Origin: Chelonoidis abingdonii | Lineage: Eukaryota > Chordata > Testudines > Testudinidae | DNA length: 64,000 nucleotides | Assembly (NCBI RefSeq): GCF_003597395.2 | Contig: NC_133770.1 | Location: forward strand, 9,015,452 to 9,079,451 | Direction: 5' to 3' | The notes under the pieces: generated by a model | What the model saw: the letters and a program-made list of their open reading frames with translations, nothing else | What the model was told of the DNA's origin: nothing | The model's database searches: none | In this document: positions 51,701-63,428 of the stretch, piece after piece | Numbering within the stretch: the first letter of the stretch is position 1 | Layout: each line of letters starts with the position of its first letter | Position numbers and translations under genes: made by a program

Positions 51701-54700
51701 GGGTCCCCATAGGAACACTTGGTCCTAGTAGGGAAGCCTCCAGCCATGGGGCTCTCTGCATTGATAGACTCCTCAGCTCTGGGGCGCCTCACACTGGCAT
51801 GATTCAGTCGCAGGATTCCTCACACAGGACCTGGAAATGAAGTGCTTCTGGCATCTGAGGTCATCTTCTGGGTGCTGATGGGCCAAGACCACTGCTAACC
51901 AGTACTGTCTCATTGTTTCCTCCTACTGCCCTGTTGGTCTGGATCCATCTGTTGTCTCTTGTCAGAGATTTAGATTATAAACTCTTTGGAGCCTGTCTGT
52001 TTGTTCTGTTTGTACAGCACCTGGCGCAAAGGGCTCCCAGATCTTATGATAATACAAATCATCATCCTCTAAAGTGGCTGCTGGGACTACAGTCCCAGGG
52101 GCTGAACAGTCATAGTGTCGGATAAATGTCTGGCAATTCAGGAGCCCGATTCAGCCTGGGTTATTCTGATTTTGTGCCGGCATAGCCCCATTGATTTCAA
52201 TAAACTTATACCAGTGTCAATCTGCAGCAACACAAGGAATACTTGCTCTGGAATTGCTGCCAGGCAGGTCAGCCTGAAGCCCTTCAGGTTCTGGTTTGGG
52301 TTCTAGCTGACTGGCGAACCCTAAATGCATCATGATGTCATCTAACAGATGTCAGGCAAGGGACCATGGTCCACAGGGGACAGCCTGGCCCTGAGCAGCT
52401 GCCAGCATTGGCACTGATGTAGCTATCCTGGGGCAAACCACGCCTGTGGACAGGTTGCACTGGTGTAAAGTGAACCTTGCACCAATGTAATTTACTCCAG
52501 TCATTTACAGGAATGAGCTGGGCCACCATGAGCCCCATCTTGCACCCATGCAGCACGTCTGCTTTCCGGGGTGACCGCTGTGCAGCTGAGTCAGTGCAAA
52601 CTTCCCCACGGGCATTGGACCTTGCATGTCCAAACTGCCCACTGGCAGCCCCAGAGTCCTGGAACAACCAACTCTGACCCTGTGCTGTAGTCAGCCTGGC
52701 AACGCCCCAGAACTAGGGGTGGACAGTGGTAGAATTTGAGGCACCCAGTTCGGAGAGTGCATTGGCAAATGTATACTCGTGGGCCTGATTCTCCTTTGCC
52801 CTGTACCTTGGGCCAGTACCCAGTGGCTGTGAAACACTCCCAGATCTGAAGGGTAGCAGGCTGCACTAGCTTTGTGCACTGTACACGACAACACAAGTGG
52901 CAGGGCTGCTCCGGATCAGCCCCTCTGGGTTTCCTTTTGCTATAGCTGGATAGCAAAGATGCCGGACTGGCTGTAGCTGTCAGATTTCAAAGCCACTTTT
53001 TTACGGTGCTGAAATTTCACAGTGGCTTTCCTACTACTCCTGGCCCAAGCTTTTTGGCCCAGGCCGAGAACCTAGTGGATCATAAAGCTTCATTTCCCAT
53101 AGTTAAGCACCAGTTAACACATACGTGACAGGACCCTCACTGCTCCGCACTTTATTATGTGTGTGGGTTGGGGTGGGGACACGCAATTCCTCTTTTATTC
53201 AGTCGTTACTTTAGCTTCAAGGGGATATTATTTTCCTCCCCCACTTCCTTTCTCACTTGCAGCATGAAATCAAGATTAAAAACACGACCCAGGGCCTACA
53301 GAGAAGGGGCACTCGCCTAAAAAACACCCCTACACTTTTATAGCCCTTCAAGTGTCCATCATAAAGCAATTGTGGGCTCTAAAAACAGCTCCCCTTGTAA
53401 AATAGCAGCATCCCACCCAGACCTGTCATTTCACTCCAGCAGCAAAGAACCACCTGGCCTCAGCCACTGGAAATAGGTAGCAATCACTGGGATAAAAATG
53501 GGTTTATTCCTCCCTGTAAACCCATCTTGTCATTTTCAGCGGGGAGTGAAATTGATCCGTGATTTTCCTAATTAACCAGACGTGTCAACTCTCCCTCAGC
53601 GGCGAGACCCATTCCTCCACTTTTCTTACTGTCATGACACTTCCTCCTTCTTGCCCATCATTTGAAAAGAGCTCAAACTGAGCTGAAAGAGGACCCAGAC
53701 AGGACCAAAGGGCTAGATCCATCCAGTCTGATATTTACTTCTGACTTCAAGGGAAACAGGATCAGGCCCTTGCTAAGCAGAAAGAGGGAAGGTGACTGCA
53801 GGGTGAATCAACGTGCAGGGGCCATCGGGCTGCTGCAGTGGCAGAGACAATGATTAGCATCTGGCAAAGGGGCAGGTGTTGCGTACTGCCAGGCAGAGGC
53901 TCTGAGGCTGGGTTCAGAGATTGCCGCCTGTAGCAGAGACATATTTGAGACAGATAGGAGAACAGACAGAGGTAGATGAGATGAGCATGGATGTAGACAG
54001 AGCAGCATACTAGGAATGGACAGAGATGCTAGCTGAGCGGGTCAAGGATGAAACAAACAATGAAGGCCAGGTCCTGGCTCCTCAAAGGTATTTTGAAATC
54101 AGTGGGAATTAGGCACCAGAATACCTTTGAGAATCTGGGCCTGAACTCCTCTCTAACGTTGCCAGGCGATGACTGAGCCAAGCTGGCCAGGCAGCAGCCT
54201 CTTGCATTGACAGCTGCCTGTGCTGGCTTGCTCTCTGGAGAAACAAAGGCCGCCAAGCTCTGGGGCTGTCGCTCCAGCACCTTCCACCAGCCTGACCATC
54301 GCTCCGAATTTCTGAGACGTGGAAAAAGTAAAATGACTGAGGGAAAACTCTGGAGCCAGAGCGCTATGGTCACCGTGGAGATTGCTGAATCAGTTCAGAT
54401 TGAACGGCTCCATGGAAACCACTGGGCTCGCTCTAGGGGTTCTGTGGCTTTTCTCTCATCACAGGTACCATCAGCGGCAGCGTGTGATCAAAGTATCTCT
54501 TGGTAGCACAACGGCTCATCCAAGGAGAGGGGAGGAAATCTAAGGCTTTGTTCCTCTTTAGTCAGATACCTATAACTACAGCTGCTTGTCAAAGCCAGTA
54601 CAATTACAAAGCCAGGACTTACCTAGCTTCCTCTCAGGGAGTGAGCCAGTGCCGGCATGGCGAGAGCTTCTCCTCTCAGGGATTGCCTGTGGAGATTCCA

Positions 54701-54884
54701 CCTGCCAGATCATTTCCTGAGGGGAATTAGAGAGCTTTGTGTCTGTTTCTGCTACCACACCTCATGCTTGAGGTAGTGGTTTTTGGCACTAGCAAAGCAC
54801 AGGAGCCCATACAGGGAAACACATCAAGTGAAATAAACAAGAGATCAAGAATCTGGCTAGATAGCTATCTGAAAGGTGCTCACA
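51701..54884. other. Unassigned intergenic sequence, 3.2 kb
   Basis: An old LINE-tail-like repeat lies at 51970-52070, and a palindromic repeat piece at 54060-54145 ('ttaggcaccagaatacctt'). The rest, including the repeat-free block at 53130-53640, matches nothing I know. Confidence 0.5.
51970..52070 (-). repeat. Old LINE-tail-like repeat
   Basis: 'attataaactctttggagcc', then 'tgtttgtacagcacctggcg' and 'cttatgataatacaaatcat', is the same family as 10500-10640 in the same orientation. Confidence 0.6.
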
Positions 54885-55005
54885 AGCCATGTCATAAGCA
54901 CCTCCCAGTCCCTCATGTATTTATCCTGCCAACACTCCTGTGAGGTAGGCAGTGCTGTTACCCTCATGTCACTGATGGGAAACTGAGGCACAGAGAGACT
55001 AAGGG
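54885..55005 (-). repeat. MIR-type SINE
   Basis: 'tcctgtgaggtaggcagtgc' followed by 'tgatgggaaactgaggcaca' and 'gagagactaag' is inverted MIR text. It runs into the palindromic repeat piece at 55005-55140 ('agatttaggcacctaacggc'). Confidence 0.8.
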
Positions 55006-55129
55006 TTAGATCCACAAAGAGATTTAGGCACCTAACGGCCACATTAGGTGACCAAGTTCAGCATTTAGATTCTCAAAATCACCCTGTATGTGCTGAGGTG
55101 CCTACGTTTCTGACAGTAAAGTCACCTAA

Positions 55130-55868
55130 CAAACAGAATGTTGGGAATCATTAGGAAAGGGATAGATAAGACAGAAAATACCATATTGCCGCGCTATAAA
55201 TCCATGGTACCCCCACATCTTGAATCCTGTGTGCAGATGTGGTCACCCCATCTCAAAAAAGATATATTGGAATTGGAAAAAGTTCAGAAAAGGGCAACAT
55301 AAAGGATTAGGGGTATGGAACAGCTGCTGTATGAGGAGCGATTAGTAAGATTTGGACTTTTCAGCTTGGAAAAGGAACAACTAAAGGGGGATATGATAGA
55401 GGTCTACAAAATCATTACTGGTGTGGAGAAGGTAAATAAGTAAGTGTTATTTACTCCTTCTCATAACATGAGAACTTGGGGCCATCAAATGAAATTAATA
55501 GGCAGCAGGCTTAAAACAAACAAAAGGAAGTATTTCTTCACACAACGCACAGTCAACCTATGGAACTCCTTGCCAGAGGATATTCTGAAGATTAAGCCTA
55601 TAAAAGGGTTAAAAAAAGAACTAGATACATTCATGGAGGATAGGTCCATCAATGGCTATTAGCCAGGATGGGCATGGATGGTGTCCCTAGCCTCTGTTTG
55701 CCAGAAGCTGTGAATGGGCGACAGGGAATGGATCACTTGATGATTCCCTGTTCTGTTCATTCCCTCTGGGGCACCTGGCATTGGCCACTGTTGGAAGACA
55801 GGATACTGGGCTAGATGGACTTTTGGTCTGACCCAGTATGGCTGGTCTTATGATCTTACGTTCTAATA
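55130..55868 (+). mobile_element. CR1 LINE 3' portion
   Basis: The order 'gtgtgcagatgtggtcaccc', 'gcttggaaaaggaacaacta', 'atgatagaggtctacaaaat', 'tccatcaatggctattagcc', 'ccctgttctgttcattccct' and 'ggtctgacccagtatggctg' is complete and little decayed. It ends with 'cttatgatcttacgttct'. The frame at 55444-55662 retains [17 protein letters not shown]. The upstream catalytic part is missing. Confidence 0.93.
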
Positions 55869-56184
55869 TTTGGCCAGTGGGCATGGGCAAAACTGGCCAC
55901 AGCCTGACACACTGAGCAGTTCAATGTGAGCCTCAGACTAGGGTGTTTGGGAGGAAATAGAGTCTTTGGGTTAAATTCAGATCTAATATAAACAGGCCCG
56001 ACTCCATTTCAGTCAGGGAGTCCAGACACTTCCACCTGTCTGCATCAAGTCCCTTGTTTTTAAAAGTCTATCTGCTCCTGGTGCGTGTTTGCCACCTGAA
56101 GTTATTGTCCTTAGTGACAACATATATGGTTACTGTAAAAATGATAGTGATGTCCCCTTAATCAGTTAAGAGGATGCATAAACA
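55869..56184. other. Unassigned sequence
   Basis: Nothing recognised. Confidence 0.5.
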
Positions 56185-56370
56185 GATAGCTAGAGCAGCA
56201 TAGCAAACTAGGCAACAGGAGACCTGGGTTTGAATCCTGGCTCTGCCACAGACTTACTGCATGGCCTCGGGTAAATTACTTCACCTTGCTGCCTTATTTC
56301 CCTCATCTGTAACTGGGAATGGCATGGCAGAAGTACTAAATGATGCTATTACACATGGTCTTAAAGTCCT
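56185..56370 (+). repeat. MIR-type SINE
   Basis: 'gagacctgggtttgaatcct', then 'ggctctgccacagacttact' and 'ccctcatctgtaactgggaa', is a full MIR core with the tRNA-like B-box region GGTTTGAATCC. Confidence 0.88.
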
Positions 56371-56950
56371 TAGTGCACAGACAAGTTTTCAGTCCATTGA
56401 AGGAACACTGTGTTGTTTTGTTATGAAGTAGACCTTTGAGAGAAGCTCTGCTTTATTCTCTACAATTGGTGACAATTTGGGGCCAGAGTAGCTTCCTGGG
56501 GCACTGATGTGCATGGGCTGAGATTTCTGGTGGAAGGGATTTCCTGCATGCAGTCTGTGACAGTCTCTGTGCCAGGACTGGTGTATATATGTACCTAAAA
56601 TAAGTTAAACTTAGCATATACTCAAACACCATGTCACTGATTTTTCCTCCCCTAGGAAGCTGATCTGAAAAACCCCAGAATTCTGCTGCCGCTCAACAGA
56701 TGGGTGCCGCTGGTCTTAGCAATGGGATGCTGTGGTCGGACAAAGCGGCAAGCAGGAATAATGAGTGCCACTTCCCAAGGGCTTAGTGAGGCTTAACTCA
56801 TTTTTGGGAAGTCCTGGGAAAGCCTCCCACGGAAGGCACTGAAACGAGGCCAAATACTGCTACTAAGACAAAGAACAGATGATAAACCAGCACGATCATC
56901 TCTAAATGTAGGGCCAGTAACTTAGCTAGTGGAAATCGGCTTCACTCCAA
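56371..56950. other. Unassigned sequence
   Basis: Nothing recognised. Confidence 0.45.
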
Positions 56951-57150
56951 CCCAGATCCTCAGCTGGTGGAAAGCAGCACAGCTCCATTCTAGCCAATGG
57001 GCCTGGATTTTTAACTGGGGTAGAGCACCATAGTTTTACTCAGGGCAATGGGGCCAGATTCTCAGCTGGTATAAACCAGCACAGCTCCATTCAGACCAAT
57101 GGGGTCAGATCCTCAGCTGGTATAAATCAGCATTGCTCCATGTGCTGCAA
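56951..57150. repeat. Four tandem units of about 50 bp
   Basis: Units starting near 56951, 57001, 57051 and 57102 each read like 'ccagattctcagctggtata', then 'aaccagcacagctccattca', then 'gaccaatggg', with the second unit most diverged. The same phrase occurs singly at 59760-59830 and inverted at 41630-41710, so the unit belongs to an old dispersed repeat. Confidence 0.75.
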
Positions 57151-58514
57151 TGTAGCCTTAATGATTTCAATCGTTACAGCATTTTACATCAGCTGATGGT
57201 TTTCCCCCAGATCACCTGGTTTCCTGTTGGAAGCTCTCTGGCTAATGCCCCTCATTGCTGGATTCTCTGAGCACCTGGTGGGGTTCAGGCTATTGCCCCC
57301 TATGTGGGGGACAGTGAAGTTTTTCTCTTTTACGTGACAATGCGTTTTTTATGCCTTGAGTCCTAGTTCCTGCCCCCATTAACCAAGGCCCCATCTTCAC
57401 ACAGGTGTCACCACGCAGATGGGCCGTACAATGCTTTACACCAGCGTAGTTCGAGCTATGCAGTGTTGGGAGGGTGGCCAGGCGGGTTGCGCTGGGGCTG
57501 GACCTAAGGCAGAACATGGGTGTAAGTGGTTCGGGAGTGAAACTGGCACCCATCTGGCATTCAGTGGGCCGGATTCCCTCCTCCAGGCTAGCGCAGCATG
57601 GCACACCATGAGGGGAAGTTGGTTTTAAGTCACCTTCACGGTCTTTAGATTCTGGGGCCAGCTGGGGATCAGTCTGAGGCCTGTCCTGATCACAGCTGTC
57701 TGTTTTGACAGCTGGAGATCGCTAGCGCACGGACACAGCCTGGCCATGCCTCTTTTACCCTGGGAATGTCGCCTGTGCTCAGGGCCTGGAAGACGTGACT
57801 TAGAAGCTGCTATGTGGCTTTAGACCACCCAGGGATTCCCCTTCTGCCAAGGGAAGCCCCAGCCAGCCAATGATGCTGGATTTCTGTCTGCTCTGTGCCA
57901 CCAGAGCGGGGCCCAGTTGCTGAACCCAAGAGTGCTGCGCCCCCAGGGCCGATGAGGGGGGTGCAGAGCCGGTACAAATTACCAGGGCCTGGTGGTCCAG
58001 AAGGAGAGGGCCAAGGGTCCGGCTTCCCCAGCTTTGTCGGCCCTGTTTAGCCAATCTGTCCTTGCTGCGGGGGCCCAAAAAAAAATTTTCACTGGGGCCC
58101 GAACCCGCTCTCAGCGGCTCTGCGTCCACCCCCAGGGACAGATACATAACACTCCACCCTGAGAGTGTAAAATAAACAAATGGGTCCTGTCTCCATCTTA
58201 CACTCCCAGTGCTGGCCACGCCACCGACTTGGCTTCCCTGGCACCGGTGTCTCTGTGAGACAAGAGAGGACACCTGGCATGACAGCGGTGTAGCCGAGCA
58301 GGGGATTGGCTCCCACTGACTTCAACAGCAAGCCTTGCTTGCTACAGACTTGACTTAGGCTCATGGCATCAAATATGCCTCAATTTCTAGATGTCTGTTC
58401 CTTATTGTGTTTAAATTCTGTTTTAAAACGGATTTGTCCCATGGGACAGAGACACCGGGGACTGGAACAGGGCTCCCCATTGCTGTAATGCTTCTCCACC
58501 AGCCCCGTGGAGCA
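57151..58514. other. Unassigned sequence
   Basis: No gene or recognised repeat. The 157-residue minus-strand frame at 57800-58273 has no motif. Confidence 0.5.
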
Positions 58515-58705
58515 AACACTGAATTTGGGGGTCAGGAGATGGGGGTCTAATCACAGCTGAGCTGCTGGCCAGCTGTGCGCCTTTGGGCAAGTCACTTCTT
58601 TGCCTCTGTTCCCCATTTTGGGGATGATGATAACGACCATCCCTTGCGAAGCACAGTGAGATCCACAGATGGTGAACGCTATAAAGGAGCTAAATGTTGA
58701 ACTTT
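58515..58705 (+). repeat. MIR-type SINE
   Basis: 'gtcaggagatgggggtctaa', 'tgcgcctttgggcaagtcac' and 'ctctgttccccattttgggg' with the tail 'acgctataaaggagctaaat' is MIR text. Confidence 0.82.
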
Positions 58706-58934
58706 CAGCACCGTTAGCAAGCCCCATGTGACAGTGCTGCTTGGGCACTTTGTATAGGAACTGAGGAGTCGACCCCTTGCCGGTGTCCAGACAAAGGAGC
58801 TTGGCAGGCCACAAAAGAGGTGACTAGAGACACTTTGTATAGTGCTGATTCCACATCACACCTGCTCGCAGACCAGTGCTTTAATAGACAGGTCCCTCCT
58901 AGCCATAAGTAATGGAGTACCTGATCACCTAATT

Positions 58935-59632
58935 CAGAGGTGGGCAAACTACAGCCCCAGGGCCTCATCTGGCCCTCCAGATGTTTTAACCTGGCCATCG
59001 AGCTCCTGCTAGGGAGTGGGGTCAGGGGCTTGCCCCACTCCACACTGCTCCAGGAAGCAGCAGCATGCCTCCCTCCAGCTCCTATGCACAAGGGCAGCCA
59101 AGGAACTCCACACACTGCCCAAAGCAGTGCCCCTGCCAGGAATTGTGGCCAATAGGAGCTGTGGGGTGGTGCCTGCAGATGGGGCAGTGCCTGCAGACAG
59201 GGCAGCGCACAGAGCCAGAGAGGGGAGATGCTGCTGCTTCTGGGAGGTGCTTGAGGTAAACACTGCCCAGAGCCTGCACCCCTGACCCCCTCCCATAGCC
59301 CTGATCCCCCTTCCACCTGCTGAACCCCTCAGTCCCAGCCTGGAGCACCCTCCTGAATTGCCAATCCCTCATCCCCAGCCCCACCCCAGAGCCCACACCC
59401 CCCAGCCGGAGCTCTCACCTCCCCCTCTGCATCCCAACCCTCTGCCTCAGTCTGGAGCCCTTTCCCACATCCTGAATGCCTCATTTCTGGCCCCACCCCA
59501 GAGCCTGCACCCCCAGCCAGAGCCCTCACCCCATCCCGCACCCCAGCCACCAATTTCATGAGCATTCATGCTCCGCCATACAATTTCCACACCCAGATGT
59601 GGCTTTCGGTCCAAAAAGTTTGCCCATCTCTG
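58935..59632. mobile_element. Non-autonomous hAT element, 698 bp
   Basis: The TIRs are CAGAGGTGGGCAAACTAC and AAAGTTTGCCCATCTCTG. ACCTAATT (58927-58934) and GCCTAATT (59633-59640) form an 8-bp duplication with one change. The interior is C-rich with repeated 'cagagcctgcacccccagcc'-like units. No transposase is present; the ORFs of up to 200 residues on either strand come from the C-rich interior. Confidence 0.9.
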
Positions 59633-59850
59633 GCCTAATTGCTTTGATCAAAGTCAATCAGTTCTGCACAGCTGATTGCCCATTACAGCACCTAACCATT
59701 TTTTAAATTGCCCTTTGTCCTAAGTCTTCCCCTGAATGAAAGTGCCAGGAAAGATACTCTGGGCCAGAACCTCAGCTGGTATAAATTGGCATCCTCCCAG
59801 CTGCATCTGGCTTCAGTGGAGCTCTGCTGAAAGACACCATCTGAGAGATT

Positions 59851-59984
59851 TAGGGTGACCAGACAGGAAATGTGAAAAATCAGGACAGGAAATGAAAGTT
59901 AATAGGAGCCTGTATAAGAAAAAGACCCCAAAAGACTCCAGAATTGGGACTGTCCCTATAAAATCGGGACATCTGGTCATCCTG
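59851..59984. mobile_element. Short hAT-like MITE, TAGGGTGACCAGA terminus
   Basis: TAGGGTGACCAGACAGGAAA at the left and 'gggacatctggtcatcctg' at the right are the termini also seen at 5161-5342. GAGAGATT (59843-59850) and GAGAGAGA (59985-59992) give an 8-bp duplication with two changes, though the flank is itself repetitive. Confidence 0.72.
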
Positions 59985-59992
59985 GAGAGAGA

Positions 59993-61609
59993 CAGCCCAA
60001 GTCTCACCACGGAGGGTGCCCCCCAGCGGATTCCGATGAACACCGAAGGCAGAGAAGTTGACGGGCACCCCCTTTCACAGAACAGGCCCTGCCTCCTGCC
60101 ATCACAGAACGATGGCGTGGGACTCCCAGCGCCCACGAGAAAGCTGTTTCTAGGGTAAGCTGGTCCAACAGGCAGGATAAGACCCAACGGCCGGAAGCTG
60201 AAGCCAGACAAATTCAAACCTAGAGGTGAGTGCATTTCAGATGCCTTCTAGTTTGCTTAGGAGAGCAAAATGCTCTGAAGTCGGGCACTCAGGCACTAAC
60301 AAGTAATACAACACAGTCTGTCTCTGCCAGGCGACCTGCACAGCTGTTCAGGCCATTGGCTCCCCACTGCTATTTCACCAACGTGTGAGCTGTTTCCCTC
60401 ATCCCTGTGCATATCCCAGCAGGGCCTAGGGGCCCCAGGCTCAGCGTAGAGCCTGGCTCTGCTAGGAGCTGTACAGAAACGGAGCAAGAGAGAGCCCCTG
60501 CGCCATGACTTAACAGTCTGAATAGACAAGGCAGACGGTGCAAGAGGGGGATTGTGATGCGGGAGCCACGGTTGCCAGTGGGGTGCAGGGTTAATGAATC
60601 CTGTGCCCTGGGAAACCCCGCAGAGCTGGAGACAGAGACACACACATACACACCCCGCTGGCGTTCACAGGCTGCTTTGCTTATGGTCTCAGCCGAGAGC
60701 CCAATGCTTGAATAAGCCACATGGCCCCCTGCAGGGTTCATGCCTACCTGAGTGGAGGCAAGTCCCCCTTGTTACCCAGCCCTTTTCCGAGGCCACTGAT
60801 GAAGTGTGGAGCAGCCAGGTCCTGCATTCCCCGGAGGGACCAGCGGCTGGTATCAGGCTCCCCCTGCTCTGGACAACTGCCTTTGCCAGCTGGGACGGGC
60901 TCCCACGCAAAGCCCCTTCCATGCTGGGAGGAGGCCTATTAATCAGATGGAAAACACTGGAGCCAGACTGGTGGGGCCCAGCATGGCCTTTCCTCCCCCT
61001 CCCCTTCACAGCCAACAATGGGATTCATTTGCAACCCCTCCTCCCCCAACTCCTCAGCAGCCCCCGCCCTGCTCCCCATCGCCCTGAAGAGGGGGTCTCC
61101 TTCTTTAATTGGCCTCCCCTTATTCTTACAGCAACAGGCGCCTCCCCTGCCCCCTCCCTCCCCCCCGGTCTCAAACTGACTGGATTGCATGACGAGTCTG
61201 GAGGCCGAGGGGGAATCGGAGGGGGGTGGGGGAGACAGCTTTATCCCACAAGTCATCTAGTCCCGCCAAACTCAAACGCTCCATGGTGTACTGGGAGTGA
61301 GCCAGCCCAACGTGTGGACAGGTCATACTCAATGGTTAGGAAAGGTTAAAAGCTTAGAGGGGTGGCATGGTTCCTCTCTACCAGCGGGAAATGCACCCTC
61401 TTCCCCGGATTAGCGCCTGACTCTGCTAACATCGACTGGAGGGCTTGCTATGGTGCCAGCCGCCAGGACTGCTCAGTGCTGTGGCAGTTCCCCAGAGCAC
61501 TTGCACTGGTGGGGTTCACCGCAGCTTTCAGAGAGAGCAAGATTAAAGCAGGGGGAAGACAGTGCCTGTGCTAAGATCCCTGCCTGGCCTCTCTGAAGCA
61601 GGGTTTAAT
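59993..61609. other. Unassigned intergenic sequence, 1.6 kb
   Basis: No repeat is recognised. The longest frame in the downstream half (251 residues, 60594-61349 plus) is proline- and serine-rich with no motif, and I do not accept it as a gene. A pyrimidine-rich block lies at 61030-61180. Confidence 0.5.
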
Positions 61610-61815
61610 ATGTAATGATGGCATCCAGCTCTTAGATCTCAATGTGCTTTACAAAGGAGGTCAGTGCCATTATCTCCATTTCACGGATGAGGAAACTGAG
61701 GCACAGAGCTATGACATGACTTGCCTGAGGTCACCCAGCAGAGCAGTAGCCAAGCTAGGAATAGAACCGAGGTCTTCCAAGTCCCCCACTAGTGAGCTAT
61801 GCCCTAGACCGCTCT
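61610..61815 (-). repeat. MIR-type SINE
   Basis: 'ccattatctccatttcacgg', then 'atgaggaaactgaggcacag' and 'gacttgcctgaggtcaccca', is inverted MIR text, well preserved. It ends 'gaccgctctc', the usual outer edge. Confidence 0.88.
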
Positions 61816-62539
61816 CGGGTTGCATTCAGGGCCAAAAGGAAAGCGCCAGCCCCACATTTAACTGAGAAATTGTAGACGCTAGAGAGACAGTAGAGTTACT
61901 AGAAGCCCCAGGAGTCCACACAGGATTGGGCCTGCCTGTATAAAGCAGGGCTTGGGCCTATGGCTAGCACTAAGCAGCCCAGCCTGGGGACTCCACTCCC
62001 GATAGGGGAGACTATTGCGCAGTGTCTTCTCTAGAGCTCTTCACCAACATCCAGCCCCAATTCCCCATGGCTTTGGCAACCCGGCAAGACTAAACGTCAA
62101 CAGTCCTCAGCATCCACCATGCTCCAGGGCCTAAGCTTTTCATTGGCTGAGCGAGAGCTGCACCAAAAACACTCTACACCTACCTATCCTCCCGCCTCGG
62201 GCCTGTATCTCCCTGGGTGACCAGAACTAGCAGGGCTCTCTCCCACGAGCTCTCTTCTGCCCCTGCTGTGAAGAGAGGACTGCTGTAGGTGGCAGGTTGG
62301 ACAGGCCGTGGAGACACCACACACGCAACCCAGCCTGCAGGCCCCTATCGCAGCTACAAACAAGGGTCTTGTGGGTTAACTGCGTTTCACAACCAGGGGA
62401 AAGCCTCAGGCAATTCAGGGCTTCAGCCAGCTTAGGAAAGTTACAAAATCATTTAAGGGCCCCCGGTGAGTAACATGCACAGCATTGACCAGAATGCCAA
62501 AGCCTCCTGCCTCTCTATACCATCTTCTAACCATTATCC
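61816..62539. other. Unassigned sequence
   Basis: Nothing recognised. Confidence 0.5.
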
Positions 62540-62650
62540 TTAGTTACACGTAGTAGGGTAGCACCCAGCAAGATCCAGGCCCCATTGTGCTAGGCGCTGT
62601 ATGTATCTGTTTTTAAGAGACAGTCCCTGCCCCAAAGAACTTCCAGTCTG
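62540..62650 (+). repeat. Old LINE-tail-like repeat
   Basis: 'ccattgtgctaggcgctgta', then 'agagacagtccctgccccaa' and 'agaacttccagtctgcataa', is the family of 17437-17560. Confidence 0.65.
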
Positions 62651-62696
62651 CATAAACACAACACACAAAGGGTGGAAAGGAGCCTCTAGAGGTGAA

Positions 62697-62880
62697 GGTC
62701 TAGATTCTCAATGGTATTCAGGCATCTAACTCCCCTTGACTCCAGTGAGAGTTAAGCACCTAAATACTTTTGAGGATCTGGGCTGACGTGACTTGCCTAA
62801 GTTCACACAGTTGATAAGCGGCAGAGCCCAGCTGTTCTGAGATTAACCCAGTGCCATTCACTGGCCCATTCTGCCTCTCA
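62697..62880. repeat. Old palindromic repeat piece plus MIR fragment
   Basis: 'ggtattcaggcatctaactc' and 'taagcacctaaatacttttg' are inverted halves of a dispersed palindromic repeat also seen at 54060-54145. From about 62790 'gacttgcctaagttcacaca' is inverted MIR text. Confidence 0.55.
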
Positions 62881-63289
62881 GTAGTTGTGGCACTGGCAAG
62901 GCGTGTCTCTTCTCCTAATACTTAATTTTTATTTCCCCTTCTACTGATTTCTGCCAATTCCAGTGCTGACTGAAGGGGAATGAAAGGCCAGCTGGCGAGG
63001 ACTACACCTGGCTGCTGTCTACTAGGTTAGCACTGACCAGGGTGGAATGAGATTAATGGACGCAGTCCAGTTCTAAGTATAATTGCATGTTTACTTGCAG
63101 CACATCATTCAGCCAGTAGGTGTCTGTGCACATTATAAGGTTCATGACCTTATAGGTGAGACCCCTGGTAAACAGAAGAGACCATGCACAGACACAAGCT
63201 TTGCAGAAGCCTGGCTGTAGTTGTAATTGTTTCTCTGACAAGAACATGTGATTCCATACACCACAGCACCCAGTGAACAAGATGACTTG
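62881..63289. other. Unassigned sequence
   Basis: Nothing recognised. Confidence 0.45.
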
Positions 63290-63428
63290 GTAACACTGTA
63301 TGAAGGGCTCCACTCTGTGTTGTGCAGGAGGTTTGACTAAATGATCATTGTGGTCCCATCTGGCCATAAACTCAATGGGGAAAAACCACCAGCCCCACTG
63401 GTCCCTTCCAGCCTTGCAATCTATGAAC
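63290..63428 (+). mobile_element. CR1 LINE 3' tail, diverged
   Basis: 'gcaggaggtttgactaaatg', then 'atcattgtggtcccatctgg', then 'cccttccagccttgcaatct', is CR1-tail-like text with a short insertion between two tail-like phrases. Confidence 0.6.

Noticed and set aside
58714..59316. 200-residue minus-strand frame
   Set aside because: It spans the edge and interior of the hAT element at 58935-59632.
60594..61349. 251-residue plus-strand frame
   Set aside because: Low-complexity Pro/Ser-rich translation with no recognisable domain, and dense competing frames on both strands.
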